Below are positions 36,321-45,059 of a stretch of DNA of 64,000 nt, piece by piece. Under the pieces are notes generated by a model that was given only the letters and a program-made list of their open reading frames with translations, had not been told where the DNA came from and did not search any database. Position 1 is the first letter of the stretch; every line of letters begins with the position of its first letter. A program made the position numbers and the translations under genes. Origin of the DNA: Rubrobacter tropicus (lineage in GTDB: Bacteria > Actinomycetota > Rubrobacteria > Rubrobacterales > Rubrobacteraceae); NCBI RefSeq assembly GCF_011492945.1, contig NZ_CP045119.1, positions 2,418,001 through 2,482,000 on the forward strand, given 5' to 3'.

Positions 36321-37541
36321 ATGAGAATCGCAGGCGAGGACGAGGGGCGCAGCCGCGGACGAATCGTCGAACTGCTCCGCAAGAATGGGCCGCTGACGCG
36401 GGCGGATCTAGCCCGTTCGGCGGGCGTGTCGCGGTCGACGGCCTCGACCGTCGTCGGTTCGCTTCTGGCTTCAGGGGTGGCCGTCGAGGTCGGCGGCGGG
36501 GCGAAGCGGGGCGGCGGGCAGGCGCACGCGGGGCGTCCCGGCGTGCCGGTCAGTCTCAACCCGGAGGCGGGGGCCGCGGTGGGCGTGGTCTTCGGCCACC
36601 GTCACCTGCGCGCCGTCGTGGCGGACCTGTCGCACGCGATACTAGCGGAGGCCGAGGCGAAGCTGCCTGTCGACCACGACGCGGCGGGGGCCCTGGACCG
36701 GGCCGGGGACCTCGTCGCCAGGGCGCTCGATGAGGCCGGCACCGCGCGAGACAAGATCGTCGGCGTCGGCGTGGGCTTTCCCGGTCCGCTCGACCGGGCC
36801 ACCGGCGTGGTGCAGTCGTCGAGCATCTCCCCCAGCTGGGTTGGCCGGCGACCGGCCGAGGAGTTGGGTAGGCGGCTTGGCCTGCCCGTCCACCTGGACA
36901 ACGACGCGAACCTGGCGGCGCTCGCCGAGCTGCTCTGGGGCGCCGCCAGGGGAACGTCGGACGCCGTTTGCGTGGTGCTCTCCGAGCACATCGGCGCCGG
37001 TCTTATACTGGGCGACGGCGTCTACCGGGGGACGCTCGGGGCGGCCGGGGAGATCGGGCACCTCACCGTCGACGAGCGCGGGCCCATATGCCGCTGCGGC
37101 AACCGCGGCTGTTTGGAGACCCTCGCCTCCGTCCCGGCCGTGGTGGACCTCTTGCGTCCGGTCCACGGGCCCGACCTGACCATAGAGAACGTACTGGAGC
37201 ATACCGCCGAAGGCGACGCGGCCTGCCGGCGGGCCGTGGGAGACGCCGGGCGCCTCGTGGGCGCCGCCCTGGCCGGCGTCTGCAACCTGCTAAACCCGGA
37301 GCGGGTGATCGTGGGGGGCATGCTCAGCGAGGCGGGCGACGTTCTGCTGGATCCGTTGCGGGCCTCGCTGCGACGGCACGCGCTTCCCGTCGCCGCCACG
37401 GCCGAGGTCGTCCGGGCAGGCCTGGGCACCAGGACGCGCGCTCTCGGGGCGGTGGCGCTGGCGCTGCGCGAGACGGACACATTCGTCTCGCTGCCAGAGG
37501 CCCCTCCGTCTTCGACCGACGTACTCGCGGATCCCGCGTAA
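36321..37541 (+). CDS. ROK-family transcriptional regulator (NagC/XylR type)
   Basis: A 406-residue protein. The N-terminal HTH is RGRIVELLRKNGPLTRADLARSAGVSRSTASTVVGSLLASGVA. The ROK sugar-kinase-like domain follows: VGVGVGFPGPLD, DNDANLAALAELLWGAARG, LSEHIGAGLILGDGVYRG, and the zinc motif GEIGHLTVDERGPICRCGNRGCLETLAS (CxCGxxGCxE). It should repress genes for a sugar and release DNA when the sugar binds. ATG 36321 has GGGGAAGGAC upstream; ATG 36294 is possible. It precedes a sugar-binding lipoprotein gene by 33 bases, so that importer is the likely target. Confidence 0.9.
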   Translation: MRIAGEDEGRSRGRIVELLRKNGPLTRADLARSAGVSRSTASTVVGSLLASGVAVEVGGGAKRGGGQAHAGRPGVPVSLNPEAGAAVGVVFGHRHLRAVVADLSHAILAEAEAKLPVDHDAAGALDRAGDLVARALDEAGTARDKIVGVGVGFPGPLDRATGVVQSSSISPSWVGRRPAEELGRRLGLPVHLDNDANLAALAELLWGAARGTSDAVCVVLSEHIGAGLILGDGVYRGTLGAAGEIGHLTVDERGPICRCGNRGCLETLASVPAVVDLLRPVHGPDLTIENVLEHTAEGDAACRRAVGDAGRLVGAALAGVCNLLNPERVIVGGMLSEAGDVLLDPLRASLRRHALPVAATAEVVRAGLGTRTRALGAVALALRETDTFVSLPEAPPSSTDVLADPA

Positions 37542-37574
37542 AGCCAAAAGTACAAGAAAATGGAGGAGAACGGC

Positions 37575-38930
37575 TTGGCAACGGGAGCTGGAACGCGAAG
37601 GGACGGCGAGGGAGTCCGCGGCGGGGACAAGTTGAGCCGCCAGGAGTTCTTGAGGCTCACCGGTGTTGGTCTGGCAGGTGCGACCTTGCTCGGAGGCGCG
37701 GGATGCGGGAGGGGCGGCGAGCGGGGAGGCGAGCAAAGGATCGTCTTTTCTCACGGTCCCGACGATACCGGGGTCCTGGAGAAGCAGATAGCCCGGTTCA
37801 ACAGGCAGCACGAGGGCGGGATCCAGGTGGAGTGGAGGCAGATGCCCGCGGACGGCACGGCGCACTTCAACGAGCTGCTCACCGAGCTCCAGGCCGGCGG
37901 CGGCAACATAGACGTCATGAGCGGGGACGTGATCTGGCCGGCGCAGTTCGCCGCGAACGGCTGGATCGAGGACCTCTCCGACCGCTTCCCCGAAAGCGAA
38001 CGCCGGAGGTTTCTCCAGGGGCCGATCGAGGCCAACACCTACGATGGCAAGCTCTACGGCGTACCCTGGTACACGGACGCGGGACTCCTCTACTACCGCA
38101 AGGATCTGCTGGAAAACAGCGGGTTCGCAGGTCCCCCGAAGACGTGGAACGAGCTCAAGGAGCAGGCGAGCAAGACGATGGCCGACTCGCGCATCAAGAA
38201 CGGTTTCGTCTTCCAGGGAGCCAACTACGAGGGCGGCGTGGTCAGCGGCCTGGAGTTCATCTGGAACGCCGGGGGGGACGTCCTGGACCGGAGCGATCCT
38301 GGCAGGGTGGTGATCGACAACCCGGACTCTGTCGCGGGCCTTGGTGCCTACCGCGGACTGGTGGAGGACGGCGTCTCCCCCGAGGGCGTGTCGATCTACA
38401 CGGGTGACGAGACGGACGGCATATTCTTACGGGGCGAGGCCATCTTCCACCGCGAATGGCCCTATATGTACGGGCTGCTCTCCGATCCCGCCACGTCGGA
38501 GGTGAGGCCCGGGCAGGTTGGCATCGCGAAGCTGCCGGTGTCCGTCGAAGGGCTGACCAGCTACACGGGGCTGGGCGGGTGGAACCTGTTCATCAACTCG
38601 GCCTCCGAGAAGGTGGACGCCGCCTGGACCTTCATTGAGTTCCTGAGCGCGCCAGAGCAGCAGAAGGAGAGGGCCCTGGAGGCGACCCGCCTTCCGGCCA
38701 TCGCCGAGCTATACGAGGACGAGGAGATCCTGGACAAAGTCCCGGTTATCGCCCTGGGCAGCGAGGCCATCCAGAGTTCCCGTCCGCGCCCGGTCAGCCC
38801 CTACTACTCGGACATGTCGCTGGAGATGGCCGAGCAGTTCAACGCCTGCCTGAAGGGCGAGGTCTCCCCGCAAGAGGCCGTGGGGACGCTTCAAGAGCAA
38901 CTGCAGAACATCGCCGACCAGGCGTCGTAG
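37575..38930 (+). CDS. Second sugar-binding lipoprotein (family 1 solute-binding protein)
   Basis: About 451 residues. The N-terminus DKLSRQEFLRLTGVGLAGATLLGGAGC ends in a lipobox-like GGAGC; the SRQEFLRLTG stretch is Tat-like with one Arg. Mature features of sugar-binding proteins: IVFSHGPDDTGVLEKQIARFN, NIDVMSGDVIWPAQFAANGWIEDL, LYGVPWYTDAGLLYYRKDLLE and AAWTFIEFLSAPEQQKERA. TTG 37575 was chosen since GGAGGAG lies 6 bases before it; ATG 37560 lies within that region and has no site of its own. Its permease gene downstream is truncated, so the importer is orphaned unless it uses permeases elsewhere. Confidence 0.88.
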   Translation: MATGAGTRRDGEGVRGGDKLSRQEFLRLTGVGLAGATLLGGAGCGRGGERGGEQRIVFSHGPDDTGVLEKQIARFNRQHEGGIQVEWRQMPADGTAHFNELLTELQAGGGNIDVMSGDVIWPAQFAANGWIEDLSDRFPESERRRFLQGPIEANTYDGKLYGVPWYTDAGLLYYRKDLLENSGFAGPPKTWNELKEQASKTMADSRIKNGFVFQGANYEGGVVSGLEFIWNAGGDVLDRSDPGRVVIDNPDSVAGLGAYRGLVEDGVSPEGVSIYTGDETDGIFLRGEAIFHREWPYMYGLLSDPATSEVRPGQVGIAKLPVSVEGLTSYTGLGGWNLFINSASEKVDAAWTFIEFLSAPEQQKERALEATRLPAIAELYEDEEILDKVPVIALGSEAIQSSRPRPVSPYYSDMSLEMAEQFNACLKGEVSPQEAVGTLQEQLQNIADQAS

Positions 38931-39021
38931 TCCGCGAGCGGTCCGGGCCTCGGTGCTGGGCACCGCGATCCGCTGCAAAAGTCGGGCGATAGTCGCGCCA
39001 ATACGAGAAGAGAGGGGCGCG

Positions 39022-39156
39022 TTGTCCGAACTCGGCAGCTTTTTGGAGGGAGTTCGGCGGCCTCGAGAGGCGGACGGCGTACTGGACGGTGCTGCCGGCG
39101 CTCCTGGTCATCTCGATCGTGGCCTTCTTGCCGATCATGGACGCCATAGTCCTGAG
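39022..39156 (+). pseudogene. MalF-type permease gene, N-terminal fragment only
   Basis: Downstream of the binding protein the plus strand reads SELGSFLEGVRRP, then after a one-base shift near 39062 RRTAYWTVLPALLVISIVAF and LPIMDAIVLS. This is the cytoplasmic start and first membrane helix of a MalF-type sugar permease (compare GWLFIAPVVVGVLGFQFFPI at the start of the intact one). Everything after the first helix is missing. Confidence 0.65.
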
Positions 39157-39216
39157 CCCGAGGGCGGGCAGGGGCGCCGCCGCACTCGACCGTGGACGCC
39201 GGCACCCGCACCTTGA

Positions 39217-39231
39217 TGGCATTCGTTTCCA
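39217..39231. promoter_or_regulatory. Second copy of the sugar-operon operator
   Basis: TGGCATTCGTTTCCA; its reverse complement TGGAAACGAATGCCA matches the site at 35003-35017 in 13 of 15 positions. In both cases the site is followed in the transcription direction by TAC (TTTCCATAC shared). It stands 17 bases before the start codon of the GH31-like remnant. Confidence 0.55.
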
Positions 39232-39248
39232 TACGTAAGGAGAAGATC

Positions 39249-39450
39249 TTGGTCGAAGAGCACGAAATGAAACCCGTTACCGCGAAGGAATACTCGGCAC
39301 TCGGGGCCGCACGACTTGTGCGTCGGACCCCGTCGGGGGTGCGGCTCGAGGTGGGTCAGAATCGAAGAGACGAGCGACGGGCTGGAGATCTCCACGGGAA
39401 CCGCGTTCGCTCGCGTCGGATTAGACCCACTGCGCGTGGGCTTCGGAGAC
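39249..39450 (+). pseudogene. GH31-like alpha-glycosidase gene, N-terminal fragment
   Basis: After AAGGAG, TTG 39249 starts LVEEHEMKPVTAKEYSALGA, ARLVRRTPSGVRLEVG; a frameshift near 39360 leads to VRIEETSDGLEISTGTAFAR and VGLDPLRVGFGD. The pattern (short beta strands, VRLEV, LEISTGTA, RV, PLRVGFGD) fits the N-terminal beta-sandwich of family 31 glycoside hydrolases. The catalytic barrel is absent: the sequence runs into a truncated oxidoreductase on the other strand near 39450-39505. The family call is tentative. Confidence 0.5.
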
Positions 39451-40006
39451 GCCCGGTCCTCCCGCAGCTACCGCAGGCGTAGCCCGAACCGTCGTGTGCC
39501 GCGAGGTCCTCCAGCTCCTTGCGGTAGATGATGTCTTCGTAGGAGCGGGAGGAGAGGAGCAGGCGGGTCGGCACGTCGCCGCCGGCGGCCTCGCGGTGCC
39601 GGATCATGGCCATCAGCGGCACCACGCCGGAACCGCCGCCGACCAGCAACAGCGGCCCGCCGTCAGCGGTCTCCCAGACGAAGTAGCCCCCGACGGGGCC
39701 CCTCAGCTCCAGCCTGTCCCCCGCCACGAGCACGTCCGTGAGGTAGGGCGAGACCTCGCCGTCCTCCAGGCGGTCGACCGTCAGCACGAGCCTCCCGCCG
39801 TCCTCGGGGGCGGAGGCTATGGAGTAGCTCCTCTGGGCCCGGTAGCCGTCGGGCGCGGTGAGCCTCACGTCCACGTGCTGGCCGGCCCTGTGGCCCTCCC
39901 ACCCCGGGACCGCGAGCACCAGGCTCTTGGTCCTCGGGGTCTCGGGCACGACGTCGACGACTTCGGCGAGGCGCCAGGAGATCCCGCGCGGCTGGGCGGC
40001 CGCCAC
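39356..40006 (-). pseudogene. Ferredoxin-reductase-like FAD/NAD(P) oxidoreductase, C-terminally truncated
   Basis: GTG 40006 starts a FAD-binding barrel: SLVLAVPGWEGHRAGQHVDVRL, RAQRSYSIASAP (RxYS FAD motif) and GPVGGYFVW. The NAD-binding start is PLLLVGGGSGVVPLMAMIRH, then LLLSSRSYEDIIYRKELEDL. From about residue 168 (near 39505) homology ends and the frame runs antisense through the GH31-like remnant to 39356. The missing ~75 residues include the usual CGPxP nucleotide-binding end, so the enzyme is probably dead. The GTG comes one base after the stop of the sulfite-oxidase-like gene, implying one operon. Confidence 0.75.
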
Positions 40007-40007
40007 G

Positions 40008-40601
40008 CTAGTCCCCCCAGTAGCGCTGCTCGCGCCAGGGGTCGCCGTGGTTGTGGTAGCCCAGGGATTCCCAGAAGCCGGGGACGTCGTGGGCGGTTAG
40101 CCGCAACCCCCTCACCCACTTGGCGCTCTTCCAGAAGTACAGGTGAGGGACCAGGAGGCGGGCCGGCCCGCCGTGCTCGGGCTCCAGGGGCTCGCCGTCG
40201 TAGGCAAAAGCGACCCACGCCCTGCCCCCCGTCACCTCCTCCAGGGGCAGGTTGGTGGTGTAGTCGCCGTCGCAGTAGGCCGTGACGTACTCGGCGGCCG
40301 TCTCCGCCCCTTCCAGCAGCGTGTCCACCGAGACGCCCTCCCAGCGCGTGCCTAGCTTGGACCATTTTGTGACGCAGTGGATGTCCGCGGTGATCCCCTC
40401 GGAGGGCAGCGCCCTGAACTCCTCCCACGTCCACCGCTTCGGCTCGTCCACCTCCCCGACGACGGAGAAGTCCCACTCCGAGAGCGGGGTGCGGGGCGTG
40501 GGCCCGCGGAGAGGACCGGGAAGCCGCTCTCGAGGTACTGGCCCGGGGGCAGCCTCTCGTCATGTTTCCTGCTACGGCCCAGAAAGCCTCGAAAGAGGCA
40601 T
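40008..40601 (-). pseudogene. Sulfite-oxidase-like molybdopterin protein, frameshifted near its start
   Basis: From 40451 to 40008 the frame is intact: DEPKRWTWEEFRALPSEGIT, DIHCVTKWSKLGTRWEGVSV (Cys ligand of molybdenum), YTTNLPLEEVTGG, HGGPARLLVPHLYFWKSAKW and DVPGFWESLGYHNHGDPW. Upstream the expected N-terminus is spread over other frames: MPLSR, then FLGRSRKHDERLPPGQYL with ESGFPVLSAGP, then TPRTPLSEWDFSVVGEV. This needs two indels near 40585 and 40504. The full protein would be about 197 residues, a bacterial YedY/SUOX-like single-domain type. Between a metallo-beta-lactamase gene (9 bases upstream) and its likely reductase partner. Confidence 0.75.
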
Positions 40602-40609
40602 GGCGAAGG

Positions 40610-41347
40610 CTAAAGGACGCCCACGCGCCGTGCCTCTCGCACGGCGCGTCCGGCTTCACCTGTCCAGGGCTCACCGTGGCCGGGCAGGAGCGTCACCACG
40701 CCCGTGCCAGCCAGGTGCTCGAGTGAAGCCAGCGCCCGCTCGCTGTCGGCGGTCGCCCCCCGCGCGACGATCCTGGGACCCCGGGTGTCGGTGTAGGGGT
40801 CGTGCGTTACCAGCGCGTCGCCCGTGATGACCACTTCGCGCTCGGGAAAGTGAAGCGAGACGTGGCCCAAAGTGTGGCCAGGGGTGAACAGGACCCGGGG
40901 GGAGCCTGGCACGTCGAGGGTCTCTTCGTCTCCGAAGCGGCGCACCTCGCAGATGGGCCCCACGCGCGGCGCCCCGGCCCGGACCAGCGAGGACACTATC
41001 GGCAGGTTGTCGCGGCTCAGATAGGAGAGCGGGCTGCGCTCGGTCATATACATCCACGGCCGCTTGGTCAGAGGCGCGTCGTTCTCGTGGACCCAGACGG
41101 GGATGCCGAGTTCCGCCCTGGCCCGCTCTGCGAAGCCGATGTGGTCGAAGTGGGCGTGCGTGAGCACGAGCGCCTCGACGTCGCGGGGAGCGCGGCCGAT
41201 TTCCTTCAGGGCTCCCAACAAGGAGTGCCAGGATGATGGTAGGCCTGCGTCGACCAAGGTAAGGTGGCCGTCTTCCTCCACGATGTACCAGTTGACGAAG
41301 TACTCGCCTACCCGGTGGACGCCGTCGGCTATGTCGCGGTGCAGCAT
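40610..41347 (-). CDS. Metallo-beta-lactamase-fold hydrolase
   Basis: A 245-residue MBL protein with all zinc ligands: LTHAHFDHIG (HxHxDH), FTPGHTLGHVSLHF (His), VITGDALVTHDP (Asp) and LLPGHGEPW (His). Such single-domain MBL proteins act as thioesterases, lactonases or glyoxalase-II-like enzymes. The start at 41347 has GGAGGAGG upstream. It is first in the operon with the sulfite-oxidase-like and reductase genes; a sulfur-related role is possible by analogy with persulfide dioxygenases, but the typical ETHE1 features were not seen. Confidence 0.9.
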   Translation of the reverse strand: MLHRDIADGVHRVGEYFVNWYIVEEDGHLTLVDAGLPSSWHSLLGALKEIGRAPRDVEALVLTHAHFDHIGFAERARAELGIPVWVHENDAPLTKRPWMYMTERSPLSYLSRDNLPIVSSLVRAGAPRVGPICEVRRFGDEETLDVPGSPRVLFTPGHTLGHVSLHFPEREVVITGDALVTHDPYTDTRGPRIVARGATADSERALASLEHLAGTGVVTLLPGHGEPWTGEAGRAVREARRVGVL

Positions 41348-41404
41348 CGTTTCCTCCTCCTGCCACGTGGCTCCCGGGCTATCGGTCTTGTCGGTCGAGC
41401 CTCC

Positions 41405-41437
41405 ACCCCCGCGGTGCTGCGGTGGCACCGCGGGGGT
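41405..41437 (-). terminator. Strong hairpin after the alpha/beta hydrolase array
   Basis: ACCCCCGCGGTGC (41405-41417) and GCACCGCGGGGGT (41425-41437) form a 13-bp perfect stem with a 7-base loop, downstream of the hydrolase gene ending at 41471. Confidence 0.75.
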
Positions 41438-41470
41438 CGGTAGTTAGGGAAGCCGCGTCGAGCGCTTCGC

Positions 41471-42316
41471 TCAAGCCCGCGCGCGAGCTGCAGCGTGCTT
41501 AGCGGCCCACTCGATGGCGTGGTCGGCGACCTCCTCCCAGCCCGGGGCTCCGGGGAAGTGCGGGCGGGCGAGGTACTCCTGGAACTCCGTGACGGCCTTA
41601 GAGCCCGAGTACTTCTCGGCGTTGTGGCGGCCCACGTTCGGGGGGATGATGTGGTCGTGCTCGAAGGTGATGAACAAGAGCGGCGCGCGGTCGTCGTTCG
41701 CGAAGTCGACCGTGGTCGGCGCGTCGCAGTGCAGGCTCGCGAAGGCGGCCTCTCTGAGCACGGTGACGGCGCAGGGGACGTGGTAGCGCTCGTAGATCTC
41801 GTCGGACTCCTCCTGCGAGAGCGTGTTGGCGAACGCGTAGTGGAACTCGTTTCGGTTGAGCGGGACTGCGGAGTGGCGCTTGAAGGGGTTGCGCAGCGCC
41901 GGCAGCGTCGCCCGAAGCGTCGAGAGGGGCAGGTCGGGCACGCCCTTCACAGTCCCCGCGGCGACGCCGACGCCGGCCGCGCCGAGCCCCCGGTCGAGCA
42001 GGACCTGCAGGACCGTGCCGCCAAGGGAGTGGCCCATTATGATCGGCGGCTTGTCTAGCTCGCCGATGATGCGAGTGTAGTGGTCGACGATCTGGTCGAT
42101 GTCGAGTTCGGCGATCGGGGAAGGATCGGCGTTCAGCGCTTCGACCTCGCCCTCCATGCCCGGCCAGTTCGGGGCGAGGACCTTGTAGCCGCGGCCTTCG
42201 AAACGGTCGGCCCACTTCTCCCAGCTGCGGCCCGTCAGCCACAGCCCGTGGATCAGGACAACGGTGTCGGGGACGGCCTTGTCGGGGGCGGTGTTCGCCT
42301 GTTGGTCGATGGTCAC
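41471..42316 (-). CDS. Alpha/beta hydrolase A of the array
   Basis: A 281-residue alpha/beta hydrolase: oxyanion segment LIHGLWLTGRSWEKWADRFEGRGYKVLAPNWPG, nucleophile IIMGHSLGGTVLQ, acid in FITFEHDHIIPP and His in EYLARPHFPG. Serine esterase or lipase-like; the substrate is unknown. The start is GTG 42316 with AAGGAGA close upstream. It is the last of four related minus-strand hydrolase genes and is separated from the next by a hairpin, so it may have its own transcript. Confidence 0.9.
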   Translation of the reverse strand: MTIDQQANTAPDKAVPDTVVLIHGLWLTGRSWEKWADRFEGRGYKVLAPNWPGMEGEVEALNADPSPIAELDIDQIVDHYTRIIGELDKPPIIMGHSLGGTVLQVLLDRGLGAAGVGVAAGTVKGVPDLPLSTLRATLPALRNPFKRHSAVPLNRNEFHYAFANTLSQEESDEIYERYHVPCAVTVLREAAFASLHCDAPTTVDFANDDRAPLLFITFEHDHIIPPNVGRHNAEKYSGSKAVTEFQEYLARPHFPGAPGWEEVADHAIEWAAKHAAARARA

Positions 42317-42347
42317 GCCATCTCCTTTCTGGTGGTCGGTGGACGCG

Positions 42348-42378
42348 GCGTCCCCGAACCCGCGAGCCGCGGGGACGC
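42348..42378 (-). terminator. Hairpin between hydrolase genes A and B
   Basis: GCGTCCCCG (42348-42356) and CGGGGACGC (42370-42378) form a 9-bp perfect stem around a 13-base loop, between the stop of hydrolase B and the start of hydrolase A. Confidence 0.6.
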
Positions 42379-42397
42379 GTCACCAAACGACATGTGG

Positions 42398-43141
42398 TCA
42401 GCGTGAGCTCCACGCGGCCGAGTTCACTTGGGAAGCGGCCTTTTCGATGAGCGCAGCCACGGCTGCCGGCTGCGACAGATAAATCGAATGGCTGCCCGCG
42501 ACCTCCTCGACGGTCGAACCCGCTCGCGCGGACATCGAGCGCTGGGCCTGTGGTGGAATCATCCGGTCTTCGGTAGCGACGAGGTACCAGCTCGGCTTGT
42601 TCTGCCACGCCGGCTCGCTGATCGTGCCGCTCAGGGCTTCTACGCCCCACGGCACCTGCGAGTCGGCCATGAACGCGGCTTCTTCGGCACCCAAGTCGCC
42701 CGCGAATGAAGCATGGAATTTTTCCCGGTCGAGGAACAGGAAGCCGTCCTGCGGCGGCAGGATCGGCGGCACAGGCGCGCCGGGCGGCGGGTCGGCGATG
42801 AGCGTCTCAACCGACTCGCCCGCGTCGGGCGTGAAGGCCGCGATGTAGACCAGTCCCGCCACTTTGGGATCATTACCCGCCTCGGTGACCACCATTCCGC
42901 CATACGAATGGCCAACGAGAATCACCGGTTCGCTCTGCGCGCCGACGATCATCTTGGTCGCGGCGACGTCGCCTTCGAGCGAGAGCGTCGGGTTCTGGAC
43001 GATCCTGACGCTGTAATCGTCCTTCAGGAGGCTATAAACACCCTTCCAACCAGAGCCGTCAACGAAACCGCCGTGGACGAGGACGATGGCGTGGGGAGTA
43101 GCCGGACCCGAAGGGTTGGTGTCGGCGGTTTCGGTGGTCAT
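42398..43141 (-). CDS. Alpha/beta hydrolase B of the array (EstC/salicylate-esterase-like)
   Basis: A 247-residue hydrolase: AIVLVHGGFVDGSGWKGVYSLLKDD, nucleophile VILVGHSYGGMVVTEAG, acid in YLVATEDRMIPP, and GSHSIYLSQPAAVAALIEKA with the catalytic His. The GxSYGG elbow and the overall length fit the pimeloyl-ester/MenH-like group often called EstC. AAGGAGG lies just before the ATG. It resembles hydrolase D more than A or C, so B and D are probably older duplicates. Confidence 0.9.
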   Translation of the reverse strand: MTTETADTNPSGPATPHAIVLVHGGFVDGSGWKGVYSLLKDDYSVRIVQNPTLSLEGDVAATKMIVGAQSEPVILVGHSYGGMVVTEAGNDPKVAGLVYIAAFTPDAGESVETLIADPPPGAPVPPILPPQDGFLFLDREKFHASFAGDLGAEEAAFMADSQVPWGVEALSGTISEPAWQNKPSWYLVATEDRMIPPQAQRSMSARAGSTVEEVAGSHSIYLSQPAAVAALIEKAASQVNSAAWSSR

Positions 43142-43189
43142 TGTGTCCTCCTTGTGGCGGTGTATCGCCGGTTGGGGCCGGAGTTGATG

Positions 43190-44071
43190 TCAGCCAGCGG
43201 CAGGCCGGGATGCCTGATGGAGAGTTCCTTCCTCCGGCGCCGGCAGATCCTTGCCTTCCATGAATGCCAGCAGGTCTGCGTTAAGCCGGTCCTTGTGCGT
43301 GTCGGCAAGGCCGTGGGGCGCGCCTTCATAGATTCTCAGGATCGAGTTCCTGATTAGCTTCGATGAGGCGAGAGCCGAGGCGACAATCGGTACGACCTGG
43401 TCGTCGTCGCCGTGGATGATGAGGGTCGGCACATCGAACTTCTTGAGGTCCTCCGTAAAGTTCGTCTCCGAGAACGCCTTAATGCAATCTAGTTCGTTCT
43501 TGAGACCACCCGCCATCCCCTGCAACCAGAAGGCGTCGCGGATGCCCTGGGACACACTGGCTCCCGGCCTGTTGGCGCCGTAGAACGGCTCGGTGAGGTC
43601 TTTGAAGAACTGCGAGCGGTTGGCGGCCACGCCTGCGCGGATGTCGTCGAATACTTCGATCGGCAGGCCGTCGGGATTGGCCTCCGTCTTGAGCATCAGC
43701 GGCGGGACCGCGCCCACCAGCACGACCTTCGCTACGCGTGAGGTACCGTGGCGTCCGATGTAACGGGTCACCTCTCCCCCTCCGGTGGAGTGGCCGATGA
43801 GGACGGTGTCTCTCAGGTCGAGCATCTCGATGAGTTCCGCGAGGTCGTCGGCGTAGGTGTCCATCTCATTACCGCCCCAGGGCTGGCCCGAGCGTCCGTG
43901 GCCGCGACGGTCGTGGGCGATCGCGCGGAAGTCGTTTGAGGCCAGAAAGACCATCTGCGACTCCCAGGCGTCGGCGCTCAAGGGCCAGCCATGACTGAAC
44001 ACCACGGGCTGTCCCGATCCCCAATCTTTGTAGTAGATCTCGGTGCCATCTTGTGTCGCGATCGTGCTCAA
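43190..44071 (-). CDS. Alpha/beta hydrolase C, cofactor-free haloperoxidase-like
   Basis: A 293-residue protein of the non-heme chloroperoxidase/arylesterase group: [50 protein letters not shown], nucleophile [15 protein letters not shown], acid in [12 protein letters not shown] and His in [11 protein letters not shown]. These enzymes hydrolyse esters or lactones and can form peracids. The start is TTG 44071 with GAGGAGGC upstream. The 5' end is duplicated at 45239-45301. Confidence 0.92.
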   Translation of the reverse strand: MSTIATQDGTEIYYKDWGSGQPVVFSHGWPLSADAWESQMVFLASNDFRAIAHDRRGHGRSGQPWGGNEMDTYADDLAELIEMLDLRDTVLIGHSTGGGEVTRYIGRHGTSRVAKVVLVGAVPPLMLKTEANPDGLPIEVFDDIRAGVAANRSQFFKDLTEPFYGANRPGASVSQGIRDAFWLQGMAGGLKNELDCIKAFSETNFTEDLKKFDVPTLIIHGDDDQVVPIVASALASSKLIRNSILRIYEGAPHGLADTHKDRLNADLLAFMEGKDLPAPEEGTLHQASRPAAG

Positions 44072-44201
44072 TGTCCTGCCTCCTCTCTCACGAGCGGAAG
44101 TCCTTCACTTCTTGCCCGCCTGGCTTCCCGCTTCACCGACGTTAGCCTCTACAGGTCTCTCGGTTTGCTCCACCTCCTTTGGATCCAACTTACGTCGGCG
44201 C

Positions 44202-44996
44202 TCAATCTACAGACTGGCTTGCCCCGCGGCCGGGGGCGTCTTGGGCGTCGATGAGATCGGCGCCGGCGGTGGCGTGGGCGGCGGTGTCGATGAGGTCGGC
44301 GACCGCGCCGGGCCGGGATACGGCGACGGCGTGGGAGGCGTCGATCTCGACGGTCGTCGAGCCGGCCCGGTCGGCCATGAAGCGCATGGAGTCGGCCGGG
44401 ATGGCCAGGTCCCGGGTGGTCACCAGGGTCCAGGACGGGATCGCCTTCCAGGCGGCCTTGGTGGCGACGTCCTCCAGCGCGGAGGCGGCGATGGGTCGCT
44501 GCGTGGCCGCCATCAGCTCGGCGACCTCCGGGGCGACGTCGGCGGCGAACACCTCGCGGAACCGGTCTCGCCGGATGTACAGGTCCGCGCCGGTCTCGCC
44601 GCCGGCGAGGGGGAACGGCACGGGGTCGAGCGCGGGCCCGAGCTCGCCGCCCGGGAACTTGGCGGCCAGCTCGGCGGTGCTCTCGCCGACCTCCAGGTTG
44701 AAGCTAGCGATGTACACGAGGGCCGCGACGCCGGGGGCGCCGTCCGCGGCCTCGCTCATGACCGAGCCGCCGTAGGAGTGGCCGGCGACCACGACCGGAC
44801 CGGACAGGCTGTCCAGGACGCTGCGCAGGTGGGCGGCGTCCTCCTGCAGGCCGCGCAGCGGGTTCGCGACGGCGGTGACCGTGTAACCGCGGCGCTGGAG
44901 GTCGGCGATCACGCCGTTCCAGCTCGCCGACTCGGCGAAGGCGCCATGCACGAGGACGACGGTGGGCCGGGATACGTCTCGTGGGATTGTGCTCAT
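44202..44996 (-). CDS. Alpha/beta hydrolase D of the array
   Basis: A 264-residue hydrolase: TVVLVHGAFAESASWNGVIADLQRRGY, nucleophile VVVAGHSYGGSVMSEAA, acid in TLVTTRDLAIPADSM and His in IDASHAVAVSRPGAVADLI. It has the same layout as hydrolase B. ATG 44996 with GGAGGAAA was chosen; a longer in-frame ATG at 45146 would add a segment that instead looks like a fragment of another gene (see 45060-45190). The C-terminal ~20 residues (DAQDAPGRGASQSVD) are low in structure. Confidence 0.9.
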   Translation of the reverse strand: MSTIPRDVSRPTVVLVHGAFAESASWNGVIADLQRRGYTVTAVANPLRGLQEDAAHLRSVLDSLSGPVVVAGHSYGGSVMSEAADGAPGVAALVYIASFNLEVGESTAELAAKFPGGELGPALDPVPFPLAGGETGADLYIRRDRFREVFAADVAPEVAELMAATQRPIAASALEDVATKAAWKAIPSWTLVTTRDLAIPADSMRFMADRAGSTTVEIDASHAVAVSRPGAVADLIDTAAHATAGADLIDAQDAPGRGASQSVD

Positions 44997-45059
44997 GATT
45001 TCCTCCGTCTGGGTAGCTTCGTTGTCGCCTCTGAGGGCTGCTCGTTTTGTCTCCTTTTT

